Source: Basidiobolus ranarum (lineage: Eukaryota; Basidiobolomycota; Basidiobolomycetes; Basidiobolales). From it: a stretch of DNA of 27,757 nucleotides. Position numbers and translations under genes: made by a program. The notes beneath the pieces are model-generated. The model made no database searches, had not been told where the DNA came from, and saw nothing but the letters and a program-made list of their open reading frames with translations. Shown one piece after another: positions 1 to 9,151 of this stretch (positions are counted from its first letter, which is position 1; each line of letters starts with the position of its first letter). The stretch spans positions 1 through 27,757 of the forward strand of contig JASJQH010006995.1 in the NCBI GenBank assembly GCA_040143965.1, written 5' to 3'.

Positions 1-133
1 TGGCCTTGATATCAACGATAGCACCAACCTTGTAGGTCTTCAAGTAGGTTGAAAGCTTGATGGGACCATGCTTACGGAAAGACTGGGAGAACAAGTGGCG
101 AGTACGAGCGCGATAACCGAAGGAATGAGGCAT
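1..133 (-). CDS. RPL21: 60S ribosomal protein eL21 (L21), N-terminal part, cut by window edge
   Basis: The reverse strand from ATG at 133 reads [20 protein letters not shown] and continues into a [24 protein letters not shown] stretch, the highly conserved N-terminus of eukaryotic/archaeal ribosomal protein eL21, a component of the large cytosolic subunit. About 44 of roughly 160 residues are present; the rest lies beyond base 1. The start is fixed because MPHSFGYR is the invariant family N-terminus. The gene faces away from RPS9 and shares its upstream region. A reverse-strand intron may sit just before the ATG in the 5' leader: GTATGG donor near 262 and TTTTGTAG acceptor near 143. That intron is inferred from splice motifs only. 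Confidence 0.95.
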   Translation of the reverse strand, partial: MPHSFGYRARTRHLFSQSFRKHGPIKLSTYLKTYKVGAIVDIKA

Positions 134-532
134 TGTTGATTACTACAAAACGAAGATTGTAGAAGCATTGATCAATATTTGAATTGATGAAAGTGAAAGA
201 ACAACACTATATTCTAATATCTCGTTGCTGTTTGATTCTAATTTTGTGAAGTGTTTCCATACCTGTAAACCTACAATAGTTTCCACCTACAAAGCTCGTG
301 AAGGAGAAAAAGGAGGAATCTTCAGATCACCAAGTTCTTAGTTTTGTTCGTTCATAGGACCGAAAAAAAATTCGAGATCGCACAGGGGTCTCTCCCGAGC
401 AAAAACTTGATTCATCACCAGACAAGGGTTCTTGTTGATTTTTTTTTCAAACAAGTGACCGTCAGTTAAAAATGAAGAAGTTGGATAATGAAACCATCTT
501 TTCCCCTGGTCGGACTCAAGTAACTGCACATC
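134..532. promoter_or_regulatory. Shared upstream region of the divergent eL21 and uS4 genes
   Basis: These 399 bases separate the start codons of two head-to-head cytosolic ribosomal protein genes, so they must hold both promoters, or one bidirectional promoter, and both 5' leaders. I see T-rich and A-rich runs (for example near 361-370 and 439-449) but no telobox-like AACCCTAA or other motif I can name with confidence. An ATG at 472 opens a short forward frame that overlaps the RPS9 start out of frame; it would be an upstream ORF only if transcription starts before it. A possible 5'-leader intron for eL21 spans about 143-262 on the reverse strand. Confidence 0.6.
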
Positions 533-1329
533 ATGGCTCCTCCAAGAAACTGTATTTAGTATGAACAGGAATAGAAATATCTTCAATTATTCTTTAATCA
601 GTTTGTGTGTTGTTTCTTGATTTTGTTTGTTTTTAAATATTTCTAAGACAACCTGTTCTTATAAAGAGAATCATAGCATATTCTCTGGGCATGAACGAAT
701 AAGACAGTTTGGCTAAACGTTAATGGAAAATTAATGCAGCAGCATCGAATTTTACCGTATTCTTTTTTTCGATTTTTTTAGGCTCCAAGACCTACAAGGT
801 TCCTAGACGTCCCTTCGAGAAGGAACGTATGGATCAAGAGTTGAAGATTATCGGTGAATATGGACTCCGTAACAAGCGTGAAATTTGGAGAATCGGATAT
901 ACTCTCTCCAACATCCGTCGTGCTGCTCGTGAACTTCTTACTTTGGACGTCAAGGACACTCGTCGTCTTTTCGAAGGTAACGCTCTCATCCGTCGTCTTA
1001 TTCGTATTGGTGTTTTGGACGAATCCAAGGCCAAGCTCGATTACGTTTTGGGATTGAAGGTAGAGGACTTCTTGGAACGTCGTCTCCAAACCCAAGTTTT
1101 CAAGCTCGGTTTGGCCAAGTCTATTCACCACGCACGTGTCCTCATCAAGCAAAGACATATTCGCGTTGGTAAGCAAGTTGTCGATATTCCTTCATTCGTG
1201 GTTCGTTTGGAATCCCAGAAGCACATCGACTTTGCCTTGACTTCACCTTATGGTGGTGGTCGCGCTGGCCGTGTCAAGAGAAAGAGAATGGCTTCTGCTG
1301 GTGGTGATGCTGAAGAAGATGAGGAATAA
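533..1329 (+). CDS. RPS9: 40S ribosomal protein uS4 (S9), two exons
   Basis: Exons are 533-551 and 782-1329, joined across a 230-base intron (GTATTT donor, TTTTTTAG acceptor), giving 188 residues. The joined N-terminus is [20 protein letters not shown], matching the usual (M)-PR-x-SKTY-x-(T/V)PRRPFE start of eukaryotic S9. The body keeps the family landmarks [19 protein letters not shown], the S4 RNA-binding region ([35 protein letters not shown]) and an acidic tail ending in GDAEEDEE. uS4 sits at the mRNA entry side of the small subunit and acts in decoding accuracy and 40S assembly. An ATG at 829 inside exon 2 is not the start, because it would drop the conserved N-terminal block. An AATAAA at 1419-1424 may be its polyadenylation signal. 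The intron is clearly longer than most in the window. Confidence 0.95.
552..781 (+). other. Intron of the uS4 gene next to the start codon
   Basis: This 230-base intron follows codon 6 of RPS9 with a phase-1 junction. It has a GTATTT donor and a long T-rich tract before TTTTTTAG. A long first intron right after the ATG is common in fungal ribosomal protein genes. No embedded snoRNA could be recognised: no clear C/D box pair or H/ACA signature was seen by eye. Confidence 0.75.
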
Positions 1330-1810
1330 ATACATTACTATTCTTTATCCTAATCATAATCCATTCCACTCAGTTGGCTGTAGGATTGTTCTCATATGCT
1401 TGACTATCGGTTAATTTCAATAAATTATCAACTTGGCTAAATCGGTTTTCTCATAAGTCATGATTAATATGGATTGGCTCCTCTTCCCATGCATGCACAT
1501 TGCCAATAACCATAATGACATTATGTGGTATGATGCAGTTGTGGGCCGATCATACGATACTGACATGAAAAGTACTGATCCGAACATTGATACACAATTC
1601 CATTGATCTTTATATCCGTAAGGATAGTGGTTTCACCGCTAGCATACATCTAGATCCTGTTGGCTGGTGATTAGTCAAGTTTTCATGCAATTTAAAGCTA
1701 CAAGACACCCATCTATTTTTTAAACCCTATTTCTTTGGAAACTCTCCTCATCCGTTCAGAAGCATCTCTGTCCTTTACATCTTACTCCACTTTTCTTCCC
1801 TTCCCTCACC
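1330..1810. other. Intergenic: 3' end of RPS9 and promoter of the small SPT subunit gene
   Basis: These 481 bases hold the RPS9 3' region, with AATAAA at 1419-1424, and the leader of the next gene. The last 60 bases before 1811 are rich in C and T (CTTTTCTTCCCTTCCCTCACC), a common feature of fungal core promoters and leaders. No gene or repeat was seen. Confidence 0.5.
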
Positions 1811-2011
1811 ATGAGTACTTTGACCGAGAAACTCTCATTGAAGTATTACCAGTACGAATTGATCACAGCTCTCTATATGTTAGAACCTTGGGAGAAGGCT
1901 TGCTTTAACACTATTGTCTTAACCGGACTATCTCTAGCGCTCTATACCACAGTGGTCTACGTGCCTGAATACGCCTCTTCAGCCATTACCAAGATGTCTG
2001 CTTACTATTAG
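1811..2011 (+). CDS. SPTSSA: Small subunit of serine palmitoyltransferase (SPTSSA/B type)
   Basis: This intronless frame encodes 66 residues. Its core, YYQYELITALYMLEPWEKA followed by CFNTIVLTGLSLALYTTVVYVPEY, closely parallels animal SPTSSA (YYQYLLVTALYMLEPWER..FN....ALYTGYVFMPQ). These subunits are small ER membrane proteins that bind the Lcb1-Lcb2 heterodimer, raise its activity in the first step of sphingoid base synthesis (serine plus palmitoyl-CoA), and can tune acyl-CoA choice. One hydrophobic segment lies at about residues 30-50, after the MLEPWE motif. The start is the only ATG before the conserved block. Budding yeast uses the unrelated-looking Tsc3, so the resemblance to the animal form is notable but expected outside Dikarya yeasts. 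Confidence 0.9.
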   Translation: MSTLTEKLSLKYYQYELITALYMLEPWEKACFNTIVLTGLSLALYTTVVYVPEYASSAITKMSAYY

Positions 2012-2695
2012 AGATACAACATGATACCCAAGTTTGTCGTTGCGAACTGTTGCTCATCATTACATTATTGCGAGATACTGTTATCAGAAGAGCTTTCAAG
2101 AAGTATACTATAATATCCATAATTCGAATTAAAAGAACATATACCGCTATATTGTTTCTCAGTTTTCCTTTGTCTGCAACCCAACATAATATTGTTGGTA
2201 CTTTTCAATATAGCCTTGAGGTTGTGAAGCAATAGATCTCAATATTGTGATACCAGTAAATTGGGTCATGTTCTAAGAGCTTTTTCATTGAGGGATGATT
2301 AGCAATCATTTTTTCCGAATTAAGAATGTCGAACCAGCCCACATGGATTGTACACATGTCTTAGACATCATTCAGATTGCTCCATTGATAGATACATTGA
2401 AGGAGAATGGCAGCCCAATTAATGCGTAATTAGTCTAACAAGAATATCTTGCGGTTCATGGAAATCATCGATGAGTTGATATAGCATATATTCGCTTAGG
2501 GTTAGCCTGCGAACACAAAGGAAAACCTATATTTACGTGACTTGACTAAAATATAGATCACTATTGATCTCCCATGAAATCAATTTTGCAATAGCTTGCC
2601 CTTTTTAATGATTGGGCCAGTAGTTGCGTACGATAAACAGATCAAAAAACAGAACGGGACAGTCATATCGTTGTTTGTGTTGACCAGCCTGTACT
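2012..2695. other. Intergenic between the small SPT subunit gene and Ku70
   Basis: These 684 bases hold no recognisable gene. A 61-codon open frame at 2050-2235 has no family features and lies in the expected 3' region of the upstream gene. The stretch must include the Ku70 promoter. No clear TATA box or repeat was identified. Confidence 0.5.
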
Positions 2696-5600
2696 ATGTT
2701 CGAAGTAGAAGAGGACTGGGATTTGTTAAACGATCTTCAAGATATCGACGAGGAGGTGGATGAGGAGAGCGAAACAAAGGTATTCGACATATGGACATGT
2801 GTCACTTTCTCTTTTTTATGCACTAATATTATGCTATACAGAAAAAATGGAGCAACAAAGATTGTGTTTTGTTTGTCATCGATTGCTCACCTTCTATGTT
2901 GGAGCTTAACGAAAATAAAGAGATACCTGTACATTCCGCCTTAAAATGTATTAATTCTGTGCTGTTAGACAAGATCGTTACTAGTAATTCCGACTTGTTG
3001 GGAATTTTACTCTACGGAACAGTAAATACCTTTTTATATCTGGTTTTTATCTCCATTTTTCCGGTTCTTCTATTTACTTTTCTTAAATAGGAAGAGACCA
3101 AAAACTCTGGAGGTCTTGAAAATATATACTTACTTCAAAACCTTGAGACACCAGATGCAACAAGCATCAAAGAACTCGAAAGCTTAGTAAATGGTTGACA
3201 CTGACTTACTGCCTGACTCTCTTACTTCATATCTTTTACTCAACCTTCATATTATTACAAACCTTCAGACAAGGAGAAGTTTCTGAACACAGTTTCCTCA
3301 ACCAAAACCGAATTACCTTTGGGAAACGTTTTTTGGGCTTGCTCAAGCATTCTATCTACATGGTTAGTATGCAAATTGCCATCTAATTGTCATCCACCAA
3401 AGTGAAATACCTGACCGAGATATTAGTCAGAATGTGTCATCAAAGAGGATAATACTTATCACCAACGAAGATAACCCGAATCGTAGTAATACCGTATTAC
3501 AAAAGGCTGCAAAAACCAGAGCAAAGGTGATTTCCTCATCATTTACTGTTCATGTTGATTTGTTAACGCTTTGGTAGGATCTATACGATAGCCATGTGGA
3601 GATAGAGCTTATCAATTTGAACAAGGGTAGTGAAACATTTGACTACAATTTATTTTACAAGGTAATTCTTAACTGAGGGATGTCTCTTTCCGGTATGAAT
3701 ACCAACAGCTCGTTGCTGAACCATATTTACAGGATGTTCTAGGTGAATCTCAAATGAGTCAGAATAGCTCGCGTGCTTCAGATCAGTTTGAAAAACTTTT
3801 GACCAGAATCAAGCGTAAAGAGGCAAGAAGCCGCTCAATATTTACCACACAGTTGAAGATTACCGACGGGTTACAGATTGGTATTCGAGGGTACGTATAT
3901 ATGGCGGAACATCGCACCGTCTACCATGACTAATAACATACATCTAGCTATGCTTTGGTCGGTAACCAGCACAAAGGCTCCTACAAACTAGTCTATATGA
4001 AATCGGAAACACCAAAGCAAGTGAAAGCCATCACCCATTGGCTGTGTGCAGTGAGTTGTAAATCGGGAAATAACCCTAGAGAAGAGCTGCTTCTAACCAC
4101 TCTTCTTTCCGATTTCTCAACCCTAGGATACCACTCAGATTCTGCAGCCATCAGATTTGAAATTTTATTACGAATATGGTGGAGCTAAGGTAATACACGG
4201 CACACTCTTCACTCGAAAATAACTGCTAATGTTACTCTTTGATCTCAGGTGGTGTTCACTAGAGAGGAAATAGCTGAAATGAAAAAGTTTGGCGAGCCGG
4301 GTATAATGAAAATCACTACCTATTCCTTGAGCCAACGTGCTTTCATTCATGCTTCTTCTAGGGCTTAAGATCATAGGGTTCAAACCTCGAGATAGGTTGA
4401 AATTTCATCTAAATATCACCCACTCACTGTTTATTTATCCGGACGAAACGGTAGAGCCATCTCTTGCTCTGAGGTTCCTCTATCCTGTGAAGCTAACTAT
4501 TTGAATCCCGCAGCAATACAAAGGTAGTACATGCGTGTTCACCTCATTCTTACTCAAGATGAGTGAGATGAATCAGGTTGGGATTTGCAGCTTCATTCCG
4601 CGCAAAAATACTGCACCCAGATTTGTGGCAATGGTTCCGCAGGTAAAACCATTTGTTTACGTAAAAATTCGAAATCCCCAGAACTGATATTGCCTTGGCT
4701 GTTAGATGGAGATCAACGACGAATTAGGACAAAGTACTCCACCCGGATTCCACCTTATCCCCCTACCATTTGCTGATGATATCAGACCAGTTACGGTGAA
4801 AACGGGAGAAAGAGGTAGGATTCTCTATCGTTTATCGATTTCTCGTGGTCTAACGTTTATTTCGTAGCATCCGAGGCTGAGATCGATGCTGCTAAGGAGA
4901 TTGTTTCCAAGATATCCATTGCAGAAGGATACCATCCAAGAAACTATCCAAACCCAGGTACCGAATCACATGCTGTCCATATCACTCCAAAGGTTGATTA
5001 ACAGTAATATTTTAGCATTACAGAGGCACTACATGAGTCTGCAGTCCATAGCCCTCGAGAGAGATTTGGAAGAAGAACTAGTTGATCACACACTTCCTGA
5101 TGCAGATATGATTCACGACGTAAGAATATGTTCAATTACTCTTGCTCTTCAACCTCGAATAATCAATCTATGAATGGGATTTCAGCGTGTGGGAGATTCT
5201 GTTCAGATGTTCAAACAAATTTTAGGTGTGGACGACTTCAATGCTGTAGCCCCAGTATTGCCACCCAAGCGTCGGGTAAATATATCGTCTTCGTAAGTGG
5301 TTTCTCATGAATATTTTCATTTACGTTCATCTAGGCACCTAGTAATAGTGAGAATCAAAATAAAAGAATTAGAAAAGACGACAACGATTCGGGATTAATC
5401 GAGTCTTTGTATCAGCAAGGAAAGGTAAAGTATAATGTTCCCCAGTTTCTTCAGCCAAGTACGTCACTAATCGATCTTCCCCGACTCTTTCATTTGGCAT
5501 TTCTTTAGTTGAAAAAGGTTAGCATATACATCATTTGCCTCGTATTTACTGAAGATTCCTGAAATGACTAATACTCCTTCCACCTGAACATCCAGCTTCT

Positions 5601-5706
5601 CAAAGCAGAATTACTGAATTACCTGGAGTCAATAGGGATTCACGGAAAAGGCACCAAACCTCAGTTAATCGAACTAATCGAGAATCACCTAAAATCACTT
5701 GAATAA
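2696..5706 (+). CDS. KU70: Ku70, DNA-end-binding subunit of the Ku heterodimer (19 exons)
   Basis: Exons: 2696-2779, 2842-3021, 3091-3193, 3269-3362, 3427-3526, 3578-3661, 3709-3890, 3948-4050, 4127-4189, 4249-4300, 4362-4450, 4514-4642, 4706-4814, 4868-4957, 5016-5119, 5186-5275, 5335-5424, 5509-5517, 5596-5706; 621 residues, close to human (609). All phases close. An acidic N-terminus leads into the vWA-like domain (VLFVIDCSPSML; RIILITNEDNPN) at about 30-240. The ring-forming beta-barrel core follows (EEIAEMKKFGEPGLKIIGFK; RKNTAPRFVAMVPQ; TPPGFHLIPLPFADD; RNYPNPALQRHYMSLQ). A lysine-rich linker ends in a C-terminal SAP DNA-binding domain (LLNYLESIGIHGKGTKPQLI). Ku70 pairs with Ku80 to load on DNA ends for non-homologous end joining and acts at telomeres. 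It converges on SSS1, with 264 bases between stop codons. Exact splice sites are inferred from phase and motif; the exon 3 donor (GTTGAC) is weak. Confidence 0.93.
5509..5517 (+). other. Nine-base microexon in the Ku70 SAP domain
   Basis: The sequence TTGAAAAAG lies between a TTTCTTTAG acceptor and a GTTAGC donor. Including it in frame gives QQGK-LKK-LLKAELLNYLES, which aligns without gaps to human Ku70 [20 protein letters not shown]. Leaving it out would remove three residues from helix 1 of the SAP domain without changing frame. The flanking introns are 84 and 78 bases. Confidence 0.75.
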
Positions 5707-5970
5707 AAATTTAATGAGAATTGTATGTTGTGTGTGTGTATGCTATGAGCATTTCAACAATTTTATTACAGACATATTGTGACAGTTTAACTGATTAAAG
5801 AAACTCTTCCCCAATGATTATATGGTTACATACAAATAAATCTAGAAGTAGAAAGAATAAATATAAAGAGGACAACTGGTACAACATGTGTGTGGTAATT
5901 TCGAGTAGATTCACTTCTACTGTTTTCAACCAGATATTCCAAAGGTGAGAACGACGCTGTGGGAAACCTT

Positions 5971-6319
5971 TTAAGCACCACCACTTTAAAAATTCAAGTG
6001 ACAAAATAAGTTAGTTATCCAATGCTCAACAATACACTGATAAAATCAAAGAAAATACTTACACAATGATGTTGTTGATAGGGATGTGAACCAACTTGAC
6101 GAAGTAACCGATGAAACCCATCAATAAGAAACCGATGGCAACTGCTTGAGTGATTTTCAAAAATTCTAACGAAAAATTCCATTAGTATCATACATCAGAT
6201 GAGTTAAACCTTTTCAACTCTCTACCTTTTTCATCGGGTTTGGTACATTTGTGAAGGAGTTGAATACACTCCTTTGCAAATTGCTTTGGCTCTTCGAGTA
6301 AATTGTTTAACTGATCCAT
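5971..6319 (-). CDS. SSS1: Sec61 gamma / Sss1, small subunit of the ER protein-conducting channel
   Basis: Three reverse-strand exons, 6226-6319, 6063-6165 and 5971-5983, encode 69 residues. The order of conserved blocks matches animal Sec61 gamma almost one to one: [60 protein letters not shown], then GGA and stop. The protein is tail-anchored in the ER by one transmembrane helix and clamps the two halves of Sec61 alpha. The last coding exon is only 13 bases. It is required to keep the VGG(A) C-terminus, because reading through the GTAAGT donor would add unrelated residues. The gene converges on Ku70. Confidence 0.95.
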
Positions 6320-7404
6320 ATGGAGGGTTTACCAGAAGGAATACGAGCCGTTGGCAAGTTAGAATCCCTTCATTTAACCGATTCTCTATTGCTCATTCAT
6401 AGGTTGATAATTGGTTCAATACTATCCTACTAATAATACCACTCCAATAGATTGTGATATTAAAAAGGGCTATTTTATCGGTATTTAGGATATTTTTTTG
6501 ATGAATTTTGGGAAATAGAATTTATCATCGAAACCTTCCAAGTAAATCACATCTGATTGGATGATAATATGGGCCCAATTTTGATTGTATTATCTGGAAA
6601 TATTCATGGTTGTATGGGAGATAAAATTGGAAGATTTGGGGGGATGTTTTTATGTTAGGAAAGATGCTCTAGCTATAGTCAATCACTGTTAATGAAATAC
6701 TCAGCAAGTCAGTGAATTATACGATTGGTAAAAATTCATATGAATATCACGCTTATGATTGGATAAAATATTATATGGTAATAATTGTAACTGGACGGAA
6801 TTTTTACTTAAATCACCATCATATCGAGTGATTTTTATATGCTTGTTATTGGTTCAATGGGTGTATTTTTGATGCCTTAAGGTTTATCCAATCATCGGTT
6901 AATATCATGATGATTCTTAATGTTAGTAGTACTGTGTTAGATTAACTACTGGCATAGCCTCTCTTGGTTGGTTCATGCCGAATACTTTATCACTGCACCA
7001 CCTACTCTTACAAATGTGGTTCAGCTTCCCTTGTAGCGATCGAACACAGTTGCTAGACAAGGGTTAATTCATAGTAGGCTCATATGATCCGCACATAAAA
7101 TCAATGAAGCTCCAATCAAAGTCAATATATGGGTGGACCATTCATAGAATCCATATACGTGAATCAATGGTGGGTTCCGAAATCAAAATATTTACTACAA
7201 TCGTTTTATTCAGAAATCAAGTTAATATACTGAACTCGAGCGATGTCATATGTATTCAGGATGTGAATGGAAAGATACGTAATACATATATTCGTGATAA
7301 TACCAAGCTTTATCTTATGGCTAAGATCAGAAGGAATACACCATTGGACATAGAGTATGCTAAAGCACACTGTGCCTGCACCAAGTCTCAAATGAATACT
7401 TCAC
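6320..7404. other. Intergenic upstream of SSS1, rich in CCAAT/ATTGG pentamers
   Basis: About 1.1 kb with no supported gene. ATTGG or CCAAT occurs about eight times between 6410 and 6895, and the 11-mer ATTGGTTCAAT occurs twice (6410-6420 and 6848-6858). CCAAT is the binding core of the Hap/NF-Y complex, so some copies could serve SSS1. AT-rich DNA makes some matches likely by chance. A 106-codon frame at 7104-7424 lacks any family signature and overlaps the 3' end of the opposite-strand adaptor gene, so it was not called. Confidence 0.45.
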
Positions 7405-9151
7405 TTAGTCTCCACCTAATCTAAGGGTCTCTAAACTGAGTCCCGCTGTCTCATCAGGTTTAATTCCAAAATGCTTCACCTGCTTTAGGTGTTTCAGTAC
7501 GAAGCTGACGGGAGAATCGGTAGTCTCCTTTAACTGCTGGTAGAGTTGTAGCGGTTTTTCCTCAGGGGTGAGTACTCTCTCTGTTGATATCATCGAGTAA
7601 GATGGTTACGAAAACATTCAACAGTAAATGAATCAAGTGACAGGAATTCCTACCAGTATTTCCAAAACAAACTACAAGGCAATAGTTCTTCCAATCATCA
7701 TGAATTTTGTATTTCTTAAGTGCTCCAGCAATAACTTTCCGACATGGATCATCAAGGGAGATTCGGAAGCTTTTGTAGGCTTCGTTTGCTCGGTCCAGCA
7801 TCTTGTCACTATACACCCGAATTGCTCCTTCCCCTGCGCTCTCTGTATGATGGGGGCTGTATCCAGGTGGATGCGTATTATACTAAAAGGGGTGAATGCA
7901 GGTAAGTCGCTTCTCTACTGTGACAATAAATACTTAGCTACAAAGAAAATCACTCACCCCTGAACCATTATCACTGTAAGATGGTCGAGGTTGGCCGTAA
8001 CCCAAATGGCTGCCCGAAGAGTGGCTCTCGCATGGAGATCCTGGTGAAGGTGGAGTATGTGAAGTTTCCAGATGAGATCTTTGATTGGAGTGTTTAGACA
8101 CAGGTAACCCAGGGGATGTATTCCCTATAGGTTTACTGTGATTTGAGCCGCCCAGGAATTTCGTGATAATTGGTGCTGGTCGTTTGTGGGATGTGTTTTG
8201 CTCTTTCTTCTAAAAATCGACAATGATGTCCAAGTTGAGTTGGCAAAGCAGGAAGAACACAAAGCTTAAGTATAATGATAAATACTTTATCCGACTGTAC
8301 CAGTTTCCATACTGGCCTTAATTCTTCTCTCAGCGTTGCTAAATCACTTGTCAGACCGCCGATTTCTTGCTGCAAGCTTTGAATCAGTATGTCTAAGAGA
8401 TTTCATTACTGCTCATTTGATAGAGTTCCTAGTCAAGAGAGTGTATTTCATATGTACCTCGATCCTTTAAAGCGGCATGAAATTTGCGATATTCTTCAGA
8501 ATAGTTTCCACCTTCGTCGTCATGCTATTTGTGTTAAGTCATAAAATAGAAAATAGATGTAAATAAAAGATCAATTCAATCTCGATAAAATCAACCAAAC
8601 GTAGATGTATATTTCCGTTCAAAAATTCTGGAGGAAGCTCAACTTTTCAAGAACTTACCAAGTCATATTCCACGGCTAAATATCGGTTATAGATTCATCC
8701 AGGTATATGGAGGAAAGAGTAATAGAATGTTAGAGGGTGTTTATAGAGTTGGCGCCAAAGTAGCTGTTACTTTGAAGCCCAGTGGACGAGCCAAAAATCT
8801 CAAGCTTTGAGAACTTACAAGGGGAAATGTAGTCATCAGGTTCGATGGGGATCTGATGCTCTGTCTTAAGTCGATATATAGCTTTTAGTAATCGTAATCG
8901 TTTTCCAACCGAGCGGATGGTCAATTCTTTTAAGGCGACGTGGTCGAGGTGCAGAAGGATAGAGCCAGTGATAACATTATCTTTTGTCAGGTAATAAAAA
9001 AAAGTTTCAAACGTAGGGAGGTTAGAAAGAGAGAGAGATTTGTTATGGGCTTGAATAAATCACCTCTAAATGGTATCTCGTAAGTTTCATAGCCTATTGT
9101 ACACAACCATTTACATACTTCTTTTACTCCCCAATTCGTCACGTAATCCAT
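7405..9151 (-). CDS. STE50: Ste50-like MAP kinase pathway adaptor (SAM and Ras-association domains)
   Basis: Eight reverse-strand exons: 9064-9151, 8819-8980, 8659-8675, 8458-8524, 8286-8392, 7958-8209, 7654-7882, 7405-7580; 365 residues (yeast Ste50 has 346). The SAM domain occupies about residues 5-75 (WGVKEVCKWLCTIGYETY; NVITGSILLHLDHVALKELT; GKRLRLLKAIYRLK), followed by IPIEPDDYISP. A short helical region (LTSDLATLREELRPVWKLVQ) and a Ser/Pro/His-rich linker come next. The Ras-association domain at about 250-335 (IRVYSDK; CRKVIAGALKKYKIHDDWKN; YCLVVCFGNTERVLTPEEKP; LQLYQQL) closes the protein. In yeast, Ste50 binds the MAPKKK Ste11 through SAM-SAM contact and links it to Cdc42 and membrane anchors through its RA domain, in mating, filamentation and osmotic signalling. 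The role here is by family. The ATG at 9151 gives a complete SAM domain. Exon 3 is only 17 bases. Confidence 0.88.

Noticed and set aside
778-1176. 132-codon reverse frame opposite RPS9
   Set aside because: It lies entirely antisense to a highly conserved ribosomal protein exon and has no family features; it is a shadow of that exon.
2050-2235. 61-codon forward frame after the small SPT subunit gene
   Set aside because: It has no recognisable family and an AT-driven Ile/Arg-rich composition, and it lies in the expected 3' region.
5795-6004. 69-codon reverse frame overlapping the end of SSS1
   Set aside because: The SSS1 model explains the conserved part; this frame crosses an intron and the 3' region.
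7104-7424. 106-codon forward frame
   Set aside because: It overlaps the 3' end of the Ste50-like gene on the other strand and shows no domain, signal or codon pattern suggesting a gene.
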